Shown here: positions 16,620 through 24,971 of the stretch, piece after piece | Numbering within the stretch: the stretch's first letter is position 1 | Layout: the number at the start of each line of letters is the position of its first letter | Source of the DNA: Brevibacillus sp051967035 | GTDB taxonomy: Bacteria; Bacillota; Bacilli; Brevibacillales; Brevibacillaceae | Direction of reading: 5' to 3' | Assembly: GCF_051967035.1 (NCBI RefSeq) | Contig: NZ_JBQCKK010000001.1 | Span: 372,001-436,000 of the forward strand | DNA length: 64,000 bases | Notes under the pieces: generated by a model | Database searches by the model: none | Told to the model about the DNA's origin: nothing | Seen by the model: the letters and a program-made list of their open reading frames with translations, nothing else | Position numbers and translations under genes: made by a program

Positions 16620-18554
16620 GTGAGGGAACAGGATAACAAAAAGATCAAGGATCTGGTTGCGCTGTGGACGAATGCCGCCGTTCACGTCATCGACATACGC
16701 CAGTTTGCCTTGCAGGCGCAAGAGACGTGGAGCAGCTACCGCCTGCCGACCTCCAGCTATTTTTACGCTTGCAAAGGACAGGCGCGAGTGTGGCTGGACG
16801 GACGCGAATATGCGGCAGACCGCTTCCTGCTGCTCCACGGCGGCAAAGGGGCGGTGCTGGATTTGCAGCCGTCTGAAGAGGGGATTGTGTTTTATCTCAT
16901 TTTGTACAAAGCAAAGGGGATGCTGCCTCAGCAGGGCAAGCGTCACCTATTGATAGACCGTTCCGATCTGTTTCAGCTGCCGTACGGCTTTGTTCCGCAC
17001 GAGCCGACGGTATTGTTCCAGCTGGTGGCGGCCATGTCCCGCGAATGGGACGCAAACGAGCGGCTGCGCGTCAAAGGGACGTTTTTGCAATTCGTCCACG
17101 AAGTCTTGCAGCAGTTGAGCCGGCAGGACTTGTCGCAAGCCCGGCAGCCGCTTGCCAAGCAGGTCGTCCGTTACCTGGACGAGCATTACACGACGCGGGT
17201 TTCTTTGGAGAGCCTCGCCGAGCAGTTTTGCTACAGTGCCCGCTACCTGACCCGTCTGGTCAAGGAAGAAACAGGCCACAGCCCGATCGACTACGTGATC
17301 TCGCTGCGAATGGAAAAGGCGAAGGAGCTGCTTGCCCAAACAGACGCGACCATGCAGGAAGTAGCGGCTGCTGTCGGGTATCCGGACGTGCTCTATTTCA
17401 GTCGGTTGTTCAAAAAGCATACCGGGATGACGCCGAGCGCCTTTTCCAGGCAGGCTCGGACGGCCCCTGCCGTTCCGGATCGTCTATATGGAAAGTCCGG
17501 ATTGTCTATTGTGGACGAGAAGCGGGAAAGCTATAGTGTTAACGATAATCGTTATCAACGAAGCTTTGGGGGGATCGTTCGCATGAACAAAAAATCAACG
17601 CGCCACATGGCAACTCTCTTCATGGTCAGTCTCGCACTGCTCGTGAGCGCGTGCTCTGGCACGGCAAGTCCGACACCGCAAGCCGGGGGGAGCGTACAAG
17701 AGCAGGCCGGAGCGGCCCAGCGCGAATTGACAGACGGGTTGGGCAACAAAGTGACGGTACCTGCGCATCCACAGCGGATCATCGCTTCTTACCTGGAAGA
17801 CCATCTGGTGGCGCTGGGCGTGAAGCCGGTCGCCCAGTGGTCGGTCGGCAAAGGCGACGTGCAGGGGTATCTGCAAAAAGAACTGGCGGGAGTTCCGGCG
17901 ATTCCGTACGACCTGCCGCCTGAAGTCGTGATGAGCTACAATCCCGACTTGATTATCATGGACAATGCAGACCTGGTAGCGGGAGACAAATACAGCCAGT
18001 ACGCCAAAATTTCGCCGACGTATACGATTGGCAAAGAAAAGAACAGCGACTGGCGCAAAGAGCTTCTGATCGTGGGCGAGGTATTGAACAAGAGCGAGGA
18101 AGCGAAAAAGGTACTGGCCGATTACGATGCGTACGCGGCCGAGAGCAAAGAAAAGCTGAAGCAGGGAATCGGGGAAAAATCGGCGGCTGCGCTCTGGGTG
18201 ACAGCGAAAGGCATCTACATGGCGCGTCAGGACTTGTCCAGCGGAGATGTGCTGTACAAAGACCTCGGGTTTAAAGTGCCGAGCGTCGTCCAGGAAATTT
18301 CCAAGTCGGGCGAGGCCAACTGGAACGCCGTGTCTCTGGAAAAACTGGCCCAGCTTGACGCCGACTACCTGTTTATCGTCAACAGCAAAGGCGTGTCCAA
18401 GGACGAGTTTTTGAAGGAGCCGGTCTGGGCGAACATCCCTGCGGTGAAAAACGGACATGTCTACGACTTTACGACAGAATCAAGCTGGCTGTACACGGGC
18501 GTGATCGCCAACCGCCAGATGATCGAGGACGTACTTCAAAACGTACTGAAATAA
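16620..18554 (+). CDS. AraC-family regulator reading in frame into siderophore-binding lipoprotein (644 codons)
   Basis: Residues 1-150 resemble a cupin-like sensor domain. Residues about 175-281 are an AraC helix-turn-helix pair ending in GMTPSAFSRQ. There is no stop codon: a roughly 40-residue linker runs through a promoter and Fur box and into a complete lipoprotein signal peptide starting at residue 322. Regulators of the Btr (YbbB) type fuse AraC and siderophore-binding domains, but in a soluble protein; here the internal signal peptide is unexpected. The GTG start at 16620 has AGGTG upstream. Either a membrane-bound fusion is made, or the regulator has lost its stop codon. Confidence 0.6.
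   Translation: MREQDNKKIKDLVALWTNAAVHVIDIRQFALQAQETWSSYRLPTSSYFYACKGQARVWLDGREYAADRFLLLHGGKGAVLDLQPSEEGIVFYLILYKAKGMLPQQGKRHLLIDRSDLFQLPYGFVPHEPTVLFQLVAAMSREWDANERLRVKGTFLQFVHEVLQQLSRQDLSQARQPLAKQVVRYLDEHYTTRVSLESLAEQFCYSARYLTRLVKEETGHSPIDYVISLRMEKAKELLAQTDATMQEVAAAVGYPDVLYFSRLFKKHTGMTPSAFSRQARTAPAVPDRLYGKSGLSIVDEKRESYSVNDNRYQRSFGGIVRMNKKSTRHMATLFMVSLALLVSACSGTASPTPQAGGSVQEQAGAAQRELTDGLGNKVTVPAHPQRIIASYLEDHLVALGVKPVAQWSVGKGDVQGYLQKELAGVPAIPYDLPPEVVMSYNPDLIIMDNADLVAGDKYSQYAKISPTYTIGKEKNSDWRKELLIVGEVLNKSEEAKKVLADYDAYAAESKEKLKQGIGEKSAAALWVTAKGIYMARQDLSSGDVLYKDLGFKVPSVVQEISKSGEANWNAVSLEKLAQLDADYLFIVNSKGVSKDEFLKEPVWANIPAVKNGHVYDFTTESSWLYTGVIANRQMIEDVLQNVLK
17509..17537 (+). promoter_or_regulatory. 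Internal promoter of the siderophore-binding lipoprotein
   Basis: TTGTGG (17509-17514) and TATAGT (17532-17537) are 17 bases apart inside the linker of the AraC reading frame, 46 bases before the lipoprotein ATG. Confidence 0.7.
17543..17557. promoter_or_regulatory. Fur box of the siderophore-binding lipoprotein
   Basis: CGATAATCGTTATCA fits the 7-1-7 Fur consensus with two mismatches and contains the palindromic GATAAT/GTTATC halves. It begins 6 bases after the internal -10 and also encodes part of the AraC reading frame. Confidence 0.8.
17583..18554 (+). CDS. Iron-siderophore ABC transporter substrate-binding lipoprotein (internal start)
   Basis: This is a class III binding protein of the FhuD/YxeB/FeuA type, anchored outside the membrane, delivering a ferric siderophore to a permease. 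Starting at ATG 17583 it has a lipoprotein signal, MNKKSTRH... LALLVSAC, with the lipobox Cys near residue 22. The Fe/B12-type domain follows (DGLGNKVTVPAHPQRI to the C-terminus), 323 residues in all. A GGGGG stretch lies 9 bases before the ATG. An own promoter and Fur box argue that this is the physiological product. No permease or ATPase gene is nearby, so it probably shares one encoded elsewhere. Confidence 0.85.
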   Translation: MNKKSTRHMATLFMVSLALLVSACSGTASPTPQAGGSVQEQAGAAQRELTDGLGNKVTVPAHPQRIIASYLEDHLVALGVKPVAQWSVGKGDVQGYLQKELAGVPAIPYDLPPEVVMSYNPDLIIMDNADLVAGDKYSQYAKISPTYTIGKEKNSDWRKELLIVGEVLNKSEEAKKVLADYDAYAAESKEKLKQGIGEKSAAALWVTAKGIYMARQDLSSGDVLYKDLGFKVPSVVQEISKSGEANWNAVSLEKLAQLDADYLFIVNSKGVSKDEFLKEPVWANIPAVKNGHVYDFTTESSWLYTGVIANRQMIEDVLQNVLK

Positions 18555-18562
18555 GCCAAACG

Positions 18563-18610
18563 AAAACCAAACCACCGTTCGCAGCAGGCGGACGGCGGTT
18601 TGGTTTTTTA
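18563..18610. terminator. Bidirectional terminator
   Basis: AAACCAAACCACCGT pairs with ACGGCGGTTTGGTTT, with A- and T-runs outside. It separates the convergent lipoprotein and DUF817 genes. Confidence 0.85.
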
Positions 18611-19417
18611 TACGCTGTCAGGCGGTCTCTTTGTTTCCATGGACGTGGCGCCTGCTCGTCGCGCTTTCACATGCTTGAGCTCCGCCACGATGATGAAGCT
18701 CACGATGACGAGCAAAAACCACGAGCTGATTTTGCTCAGATGCACCAGCTCCCAGCCGGAGCGCTGGTTCGGATAGGCCCAGGCGCCGAAAAAGGTGGCG
18801 ATATTTTCCGCGATCCAGATGAAAAAGCCGATCAAAAAGTAGCCGAGCGGAAGCGGCATGGAAAAGCGCTCGTGGGTGACGCGAAAGTATACTTTCGATC
18901 GCCAGAACACGAGGAACATGAGTGCCATCAATACCCAGCGCAGATCCCAGATGAAGTGATGGGTGAAAAAATTGAGGTAGATCGCCGCACCGAGCGAGGT
19001 TACCCAGATCGGCTTCGGCCAGTTGGTCAGGCTGACGTCCAGGCGACGCCACGCCTGGCACAAATAGCTTGCGACACTTGCGTACATGAAGCCGCTGTAA
19101 AGCGGAACCCCGAACACCTTGCTGTATCCGTCCTCCGGATAGCTCCAGGAGCCCATCTGCACCTTGTAGATTTCCAGACACAGGCCGATCAGGTGAAAGA
19201 CCGTGATGACCTTCAGTTCGTCCCGCGACTCCAGCCCGCTTTTCACCATCCACACCTGAAAAGCCAGGCAGAGCAGCAGCAACAGGTCGTATCGGGGCAG
19301 ACCAGGGATGGCGACGAATTTGGATACCGCAAGCGAAGCGAAGATGAAGACGGGAAACAGACAAGACAGGGCCTCCTGATACGCGAAGTGCAGCAGGAGG
19401 CGAATGAAGCGGATCAT
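18608..19417 (-). CDS. DUF817 family membrane protein
   Basis: This polytopic protein of 269 residues has about eight hydrophobic segments and resembles the DUF817 family (B. subtilis YoaT). Conserved-looking blocks include KVFGVPLYSGFMYASVASY and FFTHHFIWDLRW, with clustered His and Trp in the membrane. Its ATG overlaps the TGA of the upstream sulfurtransferase (ATGA), which implies translational coupling. No biochemical function is established for the family. The last codons run to the shared terminator. Confidence 0.85.
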   Translation of the reverse strand: MIRFIRLLLHFAYQEALSCLFPVFIFASLAVSKFVAIPGLPRYDLLLLLCLAFQVWMVKSGLESRDELKVITVFHLIGLCLEIYKVQMGSWSYPEDGYSKVFGVPLYSGFMYASVASYLCQAWRRLDVSLTNWPKPIWVTSLGAAIYLNFFTHHFIWDLRWVLMALMFLVFWRSKVYFRVTHERFSMPLPLGYFLIGFFIWIAENIATFFGAWAYPNQRSGWELVHLSKISSWFLLVIVSFIIVAELKHVKARRAGATSMETKRPPDSV

Positions 19418-20259
19418 TCTTCGATGTCGTCGGCAGGAGTGGGGCCTTTGGCGACAGGCAAATCGTAGGAGCTCCAGTCGCTCCAGCTTCCTGCGTACAG
19501 CTTGGCGTCAGTCCGTCCTGCCTGGTGCAAGGCGAGGAGGTTGGTGCAGGCCGTGACCCCTGAGCCGCAATAGACGATGATCTCCCGGTCCGCAAAGTCG
19601 GCGATGCGAGCCTGGAGCTGTTCCGGCGGCAGCATGGTCATGTCCGCAGCCAGGTTGTCCTTGTAAAAGAAATGGCGGGCGCCAGGGATGTGTCCGGCCT
19701 TCGGATCGAGCGGCTCCAGCTCGCCGCGATAGCGCTCGCCTGCTCGCGAATCGAGCAGCACCGTCTCGGGCTTGCGCTTCTGCACGTCTTCGATGCTCGC
19801 CAGCATCTCCGGGCGAGGGCGCGGGACAAACGTGCGCGCCTGCGGTGTCGGCACGTCGGCCGTCACCTCGTAGCCGGCCTTTTTCCAGGCGGCGTATCCG
19901 CCATCGAGTACGGCGACGCGGTCGTGACCGAGGTAGCGCAGCAGCCACCAGAGACGTCCAGCCATCGCCATTTCCTGGTCATCGTAGGCGATCACTGTCG
20001 TGTGCTCGTCAATGCCCGAGCGGGAAAACAGCGCGGCGAGAGCGGCGGGATCGGGAAGCGGATGGCGTCCGCCATGCGCGCCCTTTTGACCGGACAAATC
20101 GCGATTCAGATGGAAATAGAGGGCTCCCGGAATATGATCGGCTGCGTATTCCTGCGCCCCCTGTTCGGAAGCGGACAGCGCAAAGCGGCAATCGGCGATG
20201 ACGATCCGCTCGTCGTGCAGATGATCGCGGAGCCATTGTGGTGTGACAAGTGCTTGCAT
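19414..20259 (-). CDS. Thiosulfate/3-mercaptopyruvate sulfurtransferase, two rhodanese domains
   Basis: This cytoplasmic enzyme moves sulfane sulfur from thiosulfate or mercaptopyruvate to a thiophilic acceptor. The 281-residue protein has an inactive N-terminal rhodanese domain (about 1-140) and an active C-terminal one. The catalytic loop CGSGVTAC is near residue 235, with the CGSGxT pattern of the mercaptopyruvate/thiosulfate group. Residues RAGERYRGELEPLDPKAGHI and LPGAxxF-like blocks also fit. It is the first gene of a two-gene operon with DUF817. Confidence 0.93.
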   Translation of the reverse strand: MQALVTPQWLRDHLHDERIVIADCRFALSASEQGAQEYAADHIPGALYFHLNRDLSGQKGAHGGRHPLPDPAALAALFSRSGIDEHTTVIAYDDQEMAMAGRLWWLLRYLGHDRVAVLDGGYAAWKKAGYEVTADVPTPQARTFVPRPRPEMLASIEDVQKRKPETVLLDSRAGERYRGELEPLDPKAGHIPGARHFFYKDNLAADMTMLPPEQLQARIADFADREIIVYCGSGVTACTNLLALHQAGRTDAKLYAGSWSDWSSYDLPVAKGPTPADDIEE

Positions 20260-20355
20260 CGTTCCCCCTGCTTTCTGATGTTTTCTTCATCATAGCAGAT
20301 GGCGATTAGATCGAGTACAATATTTGTAAATGTGGCGGTAGAGAGGAGTAACAGG

Positions 20356-20964
20356 ATGAAGCGTGTAGTCCGATACTTTTTCGAAGGCTTGCTGTACGTC
20401 ATTCCCTTGGCCGTGACGATTTTCATTTTATACACCTTTTTTACAACGGTGGACAGCTGGTTTTACAATCTGGTCAGCAAGCGGTTCCCTCTCCCTTTTC
20501 CCGGCGTGGGGGTACTGATTACGATCGTGGGCATTACGATTGTCGGGTTTTTGGCCTCCAACGTGCTGACGCGCGGCTTATTGGCCGTTGTGGACAGCGT
20601 TTTTGAAAAAGTGCCGTTCATCAAGCTGATCTATACGGCGATCAAGGATTTGACCGGGGCGTTTGTGGGGGACAAAAAAAGCTTTGACAAGCCAGTTCTG
20701 GTCAGGTTGTCCAAGGACTCGGGAGCCAAAGTCATCGGCTTCGTGACAAAAGAAAGCATGGATACATACGGGCTGGCCGACCATGTTGCCGTTTATCTCC
20801 CGCAATCGTACAATTTTGCGGGCAACCTGCTGCTGTTTCCAAGCGAGCAGGTGCAGCCGCTCGACATGGACAGCGCCGAGGTGATGGCGTTTCTCATCTC
20901 GGGCGGGGTATCGGGCAAAAAAGCGGCCACCAAAGCCGAAAACGAACAAAGCTGCCAGGCATGA
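20356..20964 (+). CDS. DUF502 family membrane protein
   Basis: The 202-residue protein has two N-terminal membrane helices (about 8-30 and 52-75). A conserved soluble part with PFIKLIYTAIKDLTGAF and DHVAVYLPQSYNFAGNLLLFP follows, which is the hallmark of DUF502. The ATG at 20356 follows AGAGGAG; the longer frame from 20299 has no ribosome site. The function is unknown. It is divergent from the sulfurtransferase gene. Confidence 0.88.
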   Translation: MKRVVRYFFEGLLYVIPLAVTIFILYTFFTTVDSWFYNLVSKRFPLPFPGVGVLITIVGITIVGFLASNVLTRGLLAVVDSVFEKVPFIKLIYTAIKDLTGAFVGDKKSFDKPVLVRLSKDSGAKVIGFVTKESMDTYGLADHVAVYLPQSYNFAGNLLLFPSEQVQPLDMDSAEVMAFLISGGVSGKKAATKAENEQSCQA

Positions 20965-21000
20965 GGCAGCTTTGGCGTATCGTTTTCCACGGAACGTGCA

Positions 21001-21039
21001 CAGGGCAGCTTCCGACCGTTTGGCCGTGAAGCTGCCCTG
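21001..21039. terminator. Bidirectional hairpin between DUF502 and a small membrane protein
   Basis: CAGGGCAGCTTC pairs perfectly with GAAGCTGCCCTG. A second GCAGCTTT hairpin (20949-20974) overlaps the DUF502 stop. Confidence 0.6.
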
Positions 21040-21054
21040 CTGTTGTCGGGTGCC

Positions 21055-21300
21055 TTAGCTGCTGAAAAAACCGCTGCGGCTGGAATGTTTGCGACGATAA
21101 AAGTGATGGCCATACGATTTGTGACCGAGCTTCCACAGCGGGCCGCGATGGCGATAGCCGCTGCTGCTGTATTTGCGGTAGCCGCGCCCGGTCATTTTCC
21201 CAAAAAATCGTGCGCCTTTTTTCAAGAGTGCCACGACAATGACGACCGCGACAAGAAACAGCACGAACCCGATTCCTAAAATGGTCAGGATGACTGACAT
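21055..21300 (-). CDS. Small membrane protein with basic tail, 81 aa
   Basis: This short protein has one N-terminal membrane helix (ILTILGIGFVLFLVAVVIVVAL) and a strongly basic, Ser/Tyr/His-rich tail (GYRKYSSSGYRHRG... HHFYRRKHSSRSG). The ATG at 21300 is preferred over the one at 21306 because AAAGGAG sits 9 bases ahead of it. The tail could bind nucleic acid, phospholipid or spore coat, but no family was recognised and no function is claimed. Confidence 0.65.
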   Translation of the reverse strand: MSVILTILGIGFVLFLVAVVIVVALLKKGARFFGKMTGRGYRKYSSSGYRHRGPLWKLGHKSYGHHFYRRKHSSRSGFFSS

Positions 21301-21469
21301 CTGCATCGTCTCCTTTTGTCCGGCCCGCTTGTCGCGGAAAAAGCCTTCCGTACAGCAAATTGCTCTGCGCAGGCCGACGATCCGTATAAGGATGGTTACG
21401 GATTAACCGCCAAGAAGTTTCACGCGGGGGAGGGCCGACCTTTGGACGAACGGTACAGGTCCGCATCCG

Positions 21470-21907
21470 TTAGGCGTTCAAATACTTTTCGTAAGGGGTA
21501 TAGTCAATTTGCTTGGATTGCAGGTGGGCGATGAGCCATTTGTGGTCGCGCTTGGGAGTCGCGACGATGTATCCTTTGACAATCAGTTCGGTTGTAATGG
21601 AGGTCGCTTTCTCTTCCAGGGCAATCTGCCCGATTTTCGCTGCGATCGAGCGCCTGGCCACATCGCGAAACAGCTGCGGTACAGGCTCGACCAACTCGTT
21701 AAGCAATGTCAGACCTTCTTCTGTCCACAGCGACCGCGTCTGTTCGATGTAGTAGTCCTGCCAGTCGAGATCGGACTTCCCGTCCTGTTTCGGCATGGAC
21801 TTGAGGAATTTGCGAAACATGAAGTAGCCGCCGATTCCCATCAAACCAACAAGCACAAACGTCCATGCGATAATAAACAGGGAAAAACCTGTAGACATTT
21901 CACTCAT
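21470..21907 (-). CDS. DUF2621-like membrane-anchored protein, 145 aa
   Basis: An N-terminal membrane helix (residues about 8-30) is followed by a soluble domain. Notable segments are DWQDYYIEQTRSLWTEEGLTLLNELVEPVPQLFRD and a C-terminal YIVATPKRDHKWLIAHL, as I recall for the Bacillus DUF2621 family; the family match is from memory. The ATG at 21907 follows GAGGTG at 7 bases. The protein is probably exposed to the cytoplasm, and its function is unknown. It is divergent from the IDEAL-domain gene. Confidence 0.7.
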   Translation of the reverse strand: MSEMSTGFSLFIIAWTFVLVGLMGIGGYFMFRKFLKSMPKQDGKSDLDWQDYYIEQTRSLWTEEGLTLLNELVEPVPQLFRDVARRSIAAKIGQIALEEKATSITTELIVKGYIVATPKRDHKWLIAHLQSKQIDYTPYEKYLNA

Positions 21908-22081
21908 GTGCGTACACCTCGTAACCGTAATCCGTAAAAAATGCCTGTCCAGATCAAGTGTACCTTATTTTTCGGCGGGCAACAAACTTTTTGTGCTTGT
22001 GCCCATCCTGCGCTTTGCTCTTCCCAAGTACACATACAATTTAGTATGATTAGAATTAATCTTAATGGGGAGTGGACGCTC

Positions 22082-22456
22082 ATGTTCAAGCTTGGACAAC
22101 GCGTCGTCATTGTTGCCGACACTTTCGAGCAAGGCTTGCCGATCGGCGAATACGGGTATTTGATCGCACGCGACCGCAACCCGGACAGTGCGTTTGCATG
22201 GGTCATTCGCATACCCAAAATAGATAAGCAAATTCCAGTGGTAGAAGACGACATCGCCTTGGAAGAAAAACTGCTGGAGGAGGAAGCGGAGCGTGTCTCG
22301 CGGGAAGCGTTGCTGGATTTCGCCCTGGCGACGCGCAACGAGGCTCTCTTCAGACAGCTGATGGGCATGTCGGAACAAGAAGAGGCACATGACGAACCAG
22401 CGAAGGAATCCATGGAAGAATTTATCCGTAAAGTCAATCTGAAAGCCTGGATATAA
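22082..22456 (+). CDS. IDEAL-domain-like small protein, 124 aa
   Basis: The first 50 residues form a small beta-rich domain (KLGQRVVIVADTF... YLIARD) followed by a Glu-rich linker. The segment EALLDFALATRNEALFRQLMG then fits the short IDEAL motif found in Bacilli regulatory proteins. Start ATG 22082 has GGGGAG upstream; an in-frame extension to 21941 lacks one. IDEAL domains are thought to mediate protein interactions, but this protein's partner is unknown. It lies 98 bases ahead of a TPR protein on the same strand, which suggests an adaptor pair. Confidence 0.65.
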   Translation: MFKLGQRVVIVADTFEQGLPIGEYGYLIARDRNPDSAFAWVIRIPKIDKQIPVVEDDIALEEKLLEEEAERVSREALLDFALATRNEALFRQLMGMSEQEEAHDEPAKESMEEFIRKVNLKAWI

Positions 22457-22554
22457 CGATCGGCGGTTTCCCTTTAGGGGGAAATTCGCTTTTCTTTGCA
22501 GGACAGGGCTTGTCCCTGGATACTATGGTGAAGGAATGAAAGCGAGGCTGTTTC

Positions 22555-23517
22555 ATGTCGGAATTTGTGACGTTTACCAATGAATTTGGTCAAACTATCG
22601 AGATGTCCCGGGAGGACTACCAGAAAAAAGTGATTCCACACAATCTGGAGCTGTATTGGGACCAAAAAGAAAAGCTTCGCGACTTTGCGATGGAGTTGGT
22701 GAAGGAGCAATTTCACGAGCAGGCCGCTGTTGCGGCGGACAGGCTGCTTGAGCTGTACGGACCGATTGAGTCCGCCCTCATTTTCCGCGCCGTTGTTCAC
22801 ATGCAGGCGAGAGAATTCGAGCGGGCGAAGACGATCCTGACCGATTGCCTGGAGCGCTTCCCTTCATCCGGGGCGGCCTGCACGAATCTGGCCAAGATTT
22901 ACGCGTATGAGGGAGAAGAGGAAAAAGCCTTCGAAATCTTGAATACGGGCCTGCACAAAGACCCGAATCAGGAAAACGGTCTGAACATGTATGTCGAGAG
23001 CTTTTTGCAGAGCGGCAAGCGCGAAGAACTTCGCTCCCGTCTGGAAGCGCTCTCTGTCAAGGAAGGAGCCTGGCGGCCACAGCTTCATTTGGCCCGTCTG
23101 GCTCTGACCGAGAACGATCTGTTGCATGCGATGAAATGGTACACGGCTGCCATTGAGGGAGCCAAGGATCGCTTCGAAGTGGTCATGACGGTAACGGGCG
23201 AGCTGGGGCAGGCAGGCTATGTGTATCAGCTGATCCAGCTTTGCGAGAAGTATTGGACGCCGGAGTTTCCGTATCCGTATGCCGGATTCAACTACGCCAA
23301 TGCCTTGCTGGCTACCGACCAAAAGGAAAAGGCGATTGCCATTCTGCGCACCATGCAGGAGCATTTGCCGGACAACTACAAGCCGATGGTCGACCATTTC
23401 CTCGCCCGGGTGCCCGGTGCGCTGGAAGTGGAGGCGGCGGCACAGCAAAAAGTGCAAGCGGACAGCCAGCCTGGCGATCAGGCGACGAAAAAGAGCTGGT
23501 GGAAGTTTTGGAAGTAG
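22555..23517 (+). CDS. Tetratricopeptide-repeat protein, 320 aa
   Basis: The protein is soluble and helical. TPR-like repeats are visible from about residue 40 to 275, with A-helix and B-helix patterns such as EKAFEILNTGLHKDPNQ and KAIAILRTMQEHLPDN. The N-terminus (SEFVTFTNEFGQTIEMSRED) is a short capping domain and the tail is hydrophilic, ending WWKFWK. It most likely acts as a protein-interaction scaffold in the cytoplasm. The ATG at 22555 has GAGG about 9 bases before it. Confidence 0.85.
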   Translation: MSEFVTFTNEFGQTIEMSREDYQKKVIPHNLELYWDQKEKLRDFAMELVKEQFHEQAAVAADRLLELYGPIESALIFRAVVHMQAREFERAKTILTDCLERFPSSGAACTNLAKIYAYEGEEEKAFEILNTGLHKDPNQENGLNMYVESFLQSGKREELRSRLEALSVKEGAWRPQLHLARLALTENDLLHAMKWYTAAIEGAKDRFEVVMTVTGELGQAGYVYQLIQLCEKYWTPEFPYPYAGFNYANALLATDQKEKAIAILRTMQEHLPDNYKPMVDHFLARVPGALEVEAAAQQKVQADSQPGDQATKKSWWKFWK

Positions 23518-23536
23518 CGCCATCCACAAAACCTAG

Positions 23537-23566
23537 CGCCCGACGTATGGCTGTCGGGCGTTTTTC
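23537..23566 (+). terminator. Terminator of the TPR gene
   Basis: CGCCCGAC pairs with GTCGGGCG and is followed by five T. Confidence 0.85.
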
Positions 23567-23686
23567 TATGCGGTTGCGACAACCTGTGCGGCGAACGCAG
23601 GCAACAGTCACGCGCGCTTGGCGCAAAAGCCGCGAGCGAACGGGGCCGCCGAGCCAGAAGATCGCCAGTAAAAAGGAGGACGAAGC

Positions 23687-24075
23687 ATGCTGCACCATCT
23701 GGAGCTGTATGTAGCGGATTTGAAGCGATCAACGGAATTTTGGGGGTGGCTCTTGGAGGAACAGCTTGGTTATGAGCGCTACCAGCAATGGGCGAGCGGG
23801 ATCAGTTGGAAGCACGGCAACACGTATCTGTGTTCGTGCAGGCAGAGGAGAGGTTTCTTGATGGGCCGTATCACCGCTGTCGCGTTGGATTGAACCATCT
23901 GGCTTTTCAAGCGCGCAGCCGGGAGCAGGTGGAGGCGATTCGCCAGGAGTTGTGGCGGCGAGGCGTGTCGATGCTCTACGAGGACCGCTATCCACACGCG
24001 GGCGGCAGGGAGCATTACGCGCTGTTTTGCGAAGACCCGGATCGGATCAAGGTGGAGATCGTAGCGCCGGAGTAA
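23687..24075 (+). pseudogene. VOC/glyoxalase-family protein with a single-base frameshift
   Basis: The frame beginning MLHHLELYVADLKRSTEFW matches the first half of a vicinal-oxygen-chelate protein. It carries on to ISWKHGNTYL near 23833, then runs into a nonsense tail and a stop at 23893. The correct continuation, VFVQAEERF ... LNHLAFQARS ... FCEDPDRIKVEIVAP, is in the frame one base back and ends at 24075. Joining them gives a normal two-beta-alpha-beta VOC domain of about 128 residues with the C-terminal metal-ligand motif KVEIV. It is either a real inactivating deletion or a sequencing error; the rest of the sequence shows no decay. Confidence 0.8.
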
Positions 24076-24114
24076 GCGAGGGACGAAAGCGCCCCGGCAA
24101 GACACGCCAACAGC

Positions 24115-24155
24115 GAAACAGCGCGACCATCCCCGGACGATGATCGCGCTGTTTC
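24115..24155. terminator. Convergent hairpin
   Basis: GAAACAGCGCGA pairs with TCGCGCTGTTTC between the convergent VOC and permease genes. The T-run is weak on both sides. Confidence 0.5.
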
Positions 24156-24164
24156 GTACTCCAT

Positions 24165-24971
24165 CTATTTAAACTGGCTGGTGAGCCGCCGCTCCAAAAA
24201 GGCGACGCCTTGATACATCAAGGTGGCGATGACCGCGATGATGGCGAGGCTCATCATGACCAGGGTAAAATTAAACACCTGGAACCCGTAAATAATCAGA
24301 TAGCCCAATCCTTGCTGGGAAACGAGAAACTCGCCGACGATGACGCCCACCCAGGAAAGGCCGACATTTACCTTCAACGTGGCAAGCAAGGTCGGAATCG
24401 TCGCAGGGAGAATGACGAGGCGGAAAATTTGCCGCTTGTTGCCGCCGAGCGTCTGGACGACCTTGATGTAGTTTTGGTTGACCTCGCGAAAGCCGGAGTA
24501 GACGTTGATCGTGGTGATGATGATCGAGATCGCGCAGCCCATGGCGATGACAGATAGGAGTCCCGGGCCGAAGCCGACGATGAAGACCGGGCCGAGCGCG
24601 ACTTTTGGCATGCTGTTGGCGATCACGAGATACGGCTCCAGCACCCGCGAGAGAAACGGGGACCACCAGATGACCGTGGCGATGACCGCGCCGAGCAGCG
24701 TGCCCAACAGAAAGCCGATGACCGTTTCCCACACCGTCATCCCTACGTGAGGAAGCAGGCTGCCATCCAATAGCTGGGACCAAAACTGTGCGCCGATTTT
24801 GGAAGGGTAGCTGAAGATGAGCGCATTGATCGTGTTCGTGCGGGCCAGTAGCTCCCACAGGCCGAGAAAGACGAGAAACAACAGGCATTGCGTGGAAAAC
24901 ACCCAGTAGCGGACCGTTGCTTCCCGCTTCAAGTAGTTGCGGTGGATGGCGTCAATGTCCTTTGGCTGCAT
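24165..24971 (-). CDS. ABC transporter permease (SsuC/TauC/ThiX type)
   Basis: This is the membrane subunit of a binding-protein-dependent importer. The 268 residues include about six membrane helices and the BPD_transp_1 coupling region near residue 170-190 (VVQTLGGNKRQIFRLVILPATIP), the EAA-loop equivalent. The ATG at 24971 follows GGAGGTGG and overlaps the upstream ATPase gene by 20 bases, so the two are coupled. The relatives import sulfonates, taurine, nitrate or thiamine precursors; the sequence does not tell which. Confidence 0.9.
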   Translation of the reverse strand: MQPKDIDAIHRNYLKREATVRYWVFSTQCLLFLVFLGLWELLARTNTINALIFSYPSKIGAQFWSQLLDGSLLPHVGMTVWETVIGFLLGTLLGAVIATVIWWSPFLSRVLEPYLVIANSMPKVALGPVFIVGFGPGLLSVIAMGCAISIIITTINVYSGFREVNQNYIKVVQTLGGNKRQIFRLVILPATIPTLLATLKVNVGLSWVGVIVGEFLVSQQGLGYLIIYGFQVFNFTLVMMSLAIIAVIATLMYQGVAFLERRLTSQFK

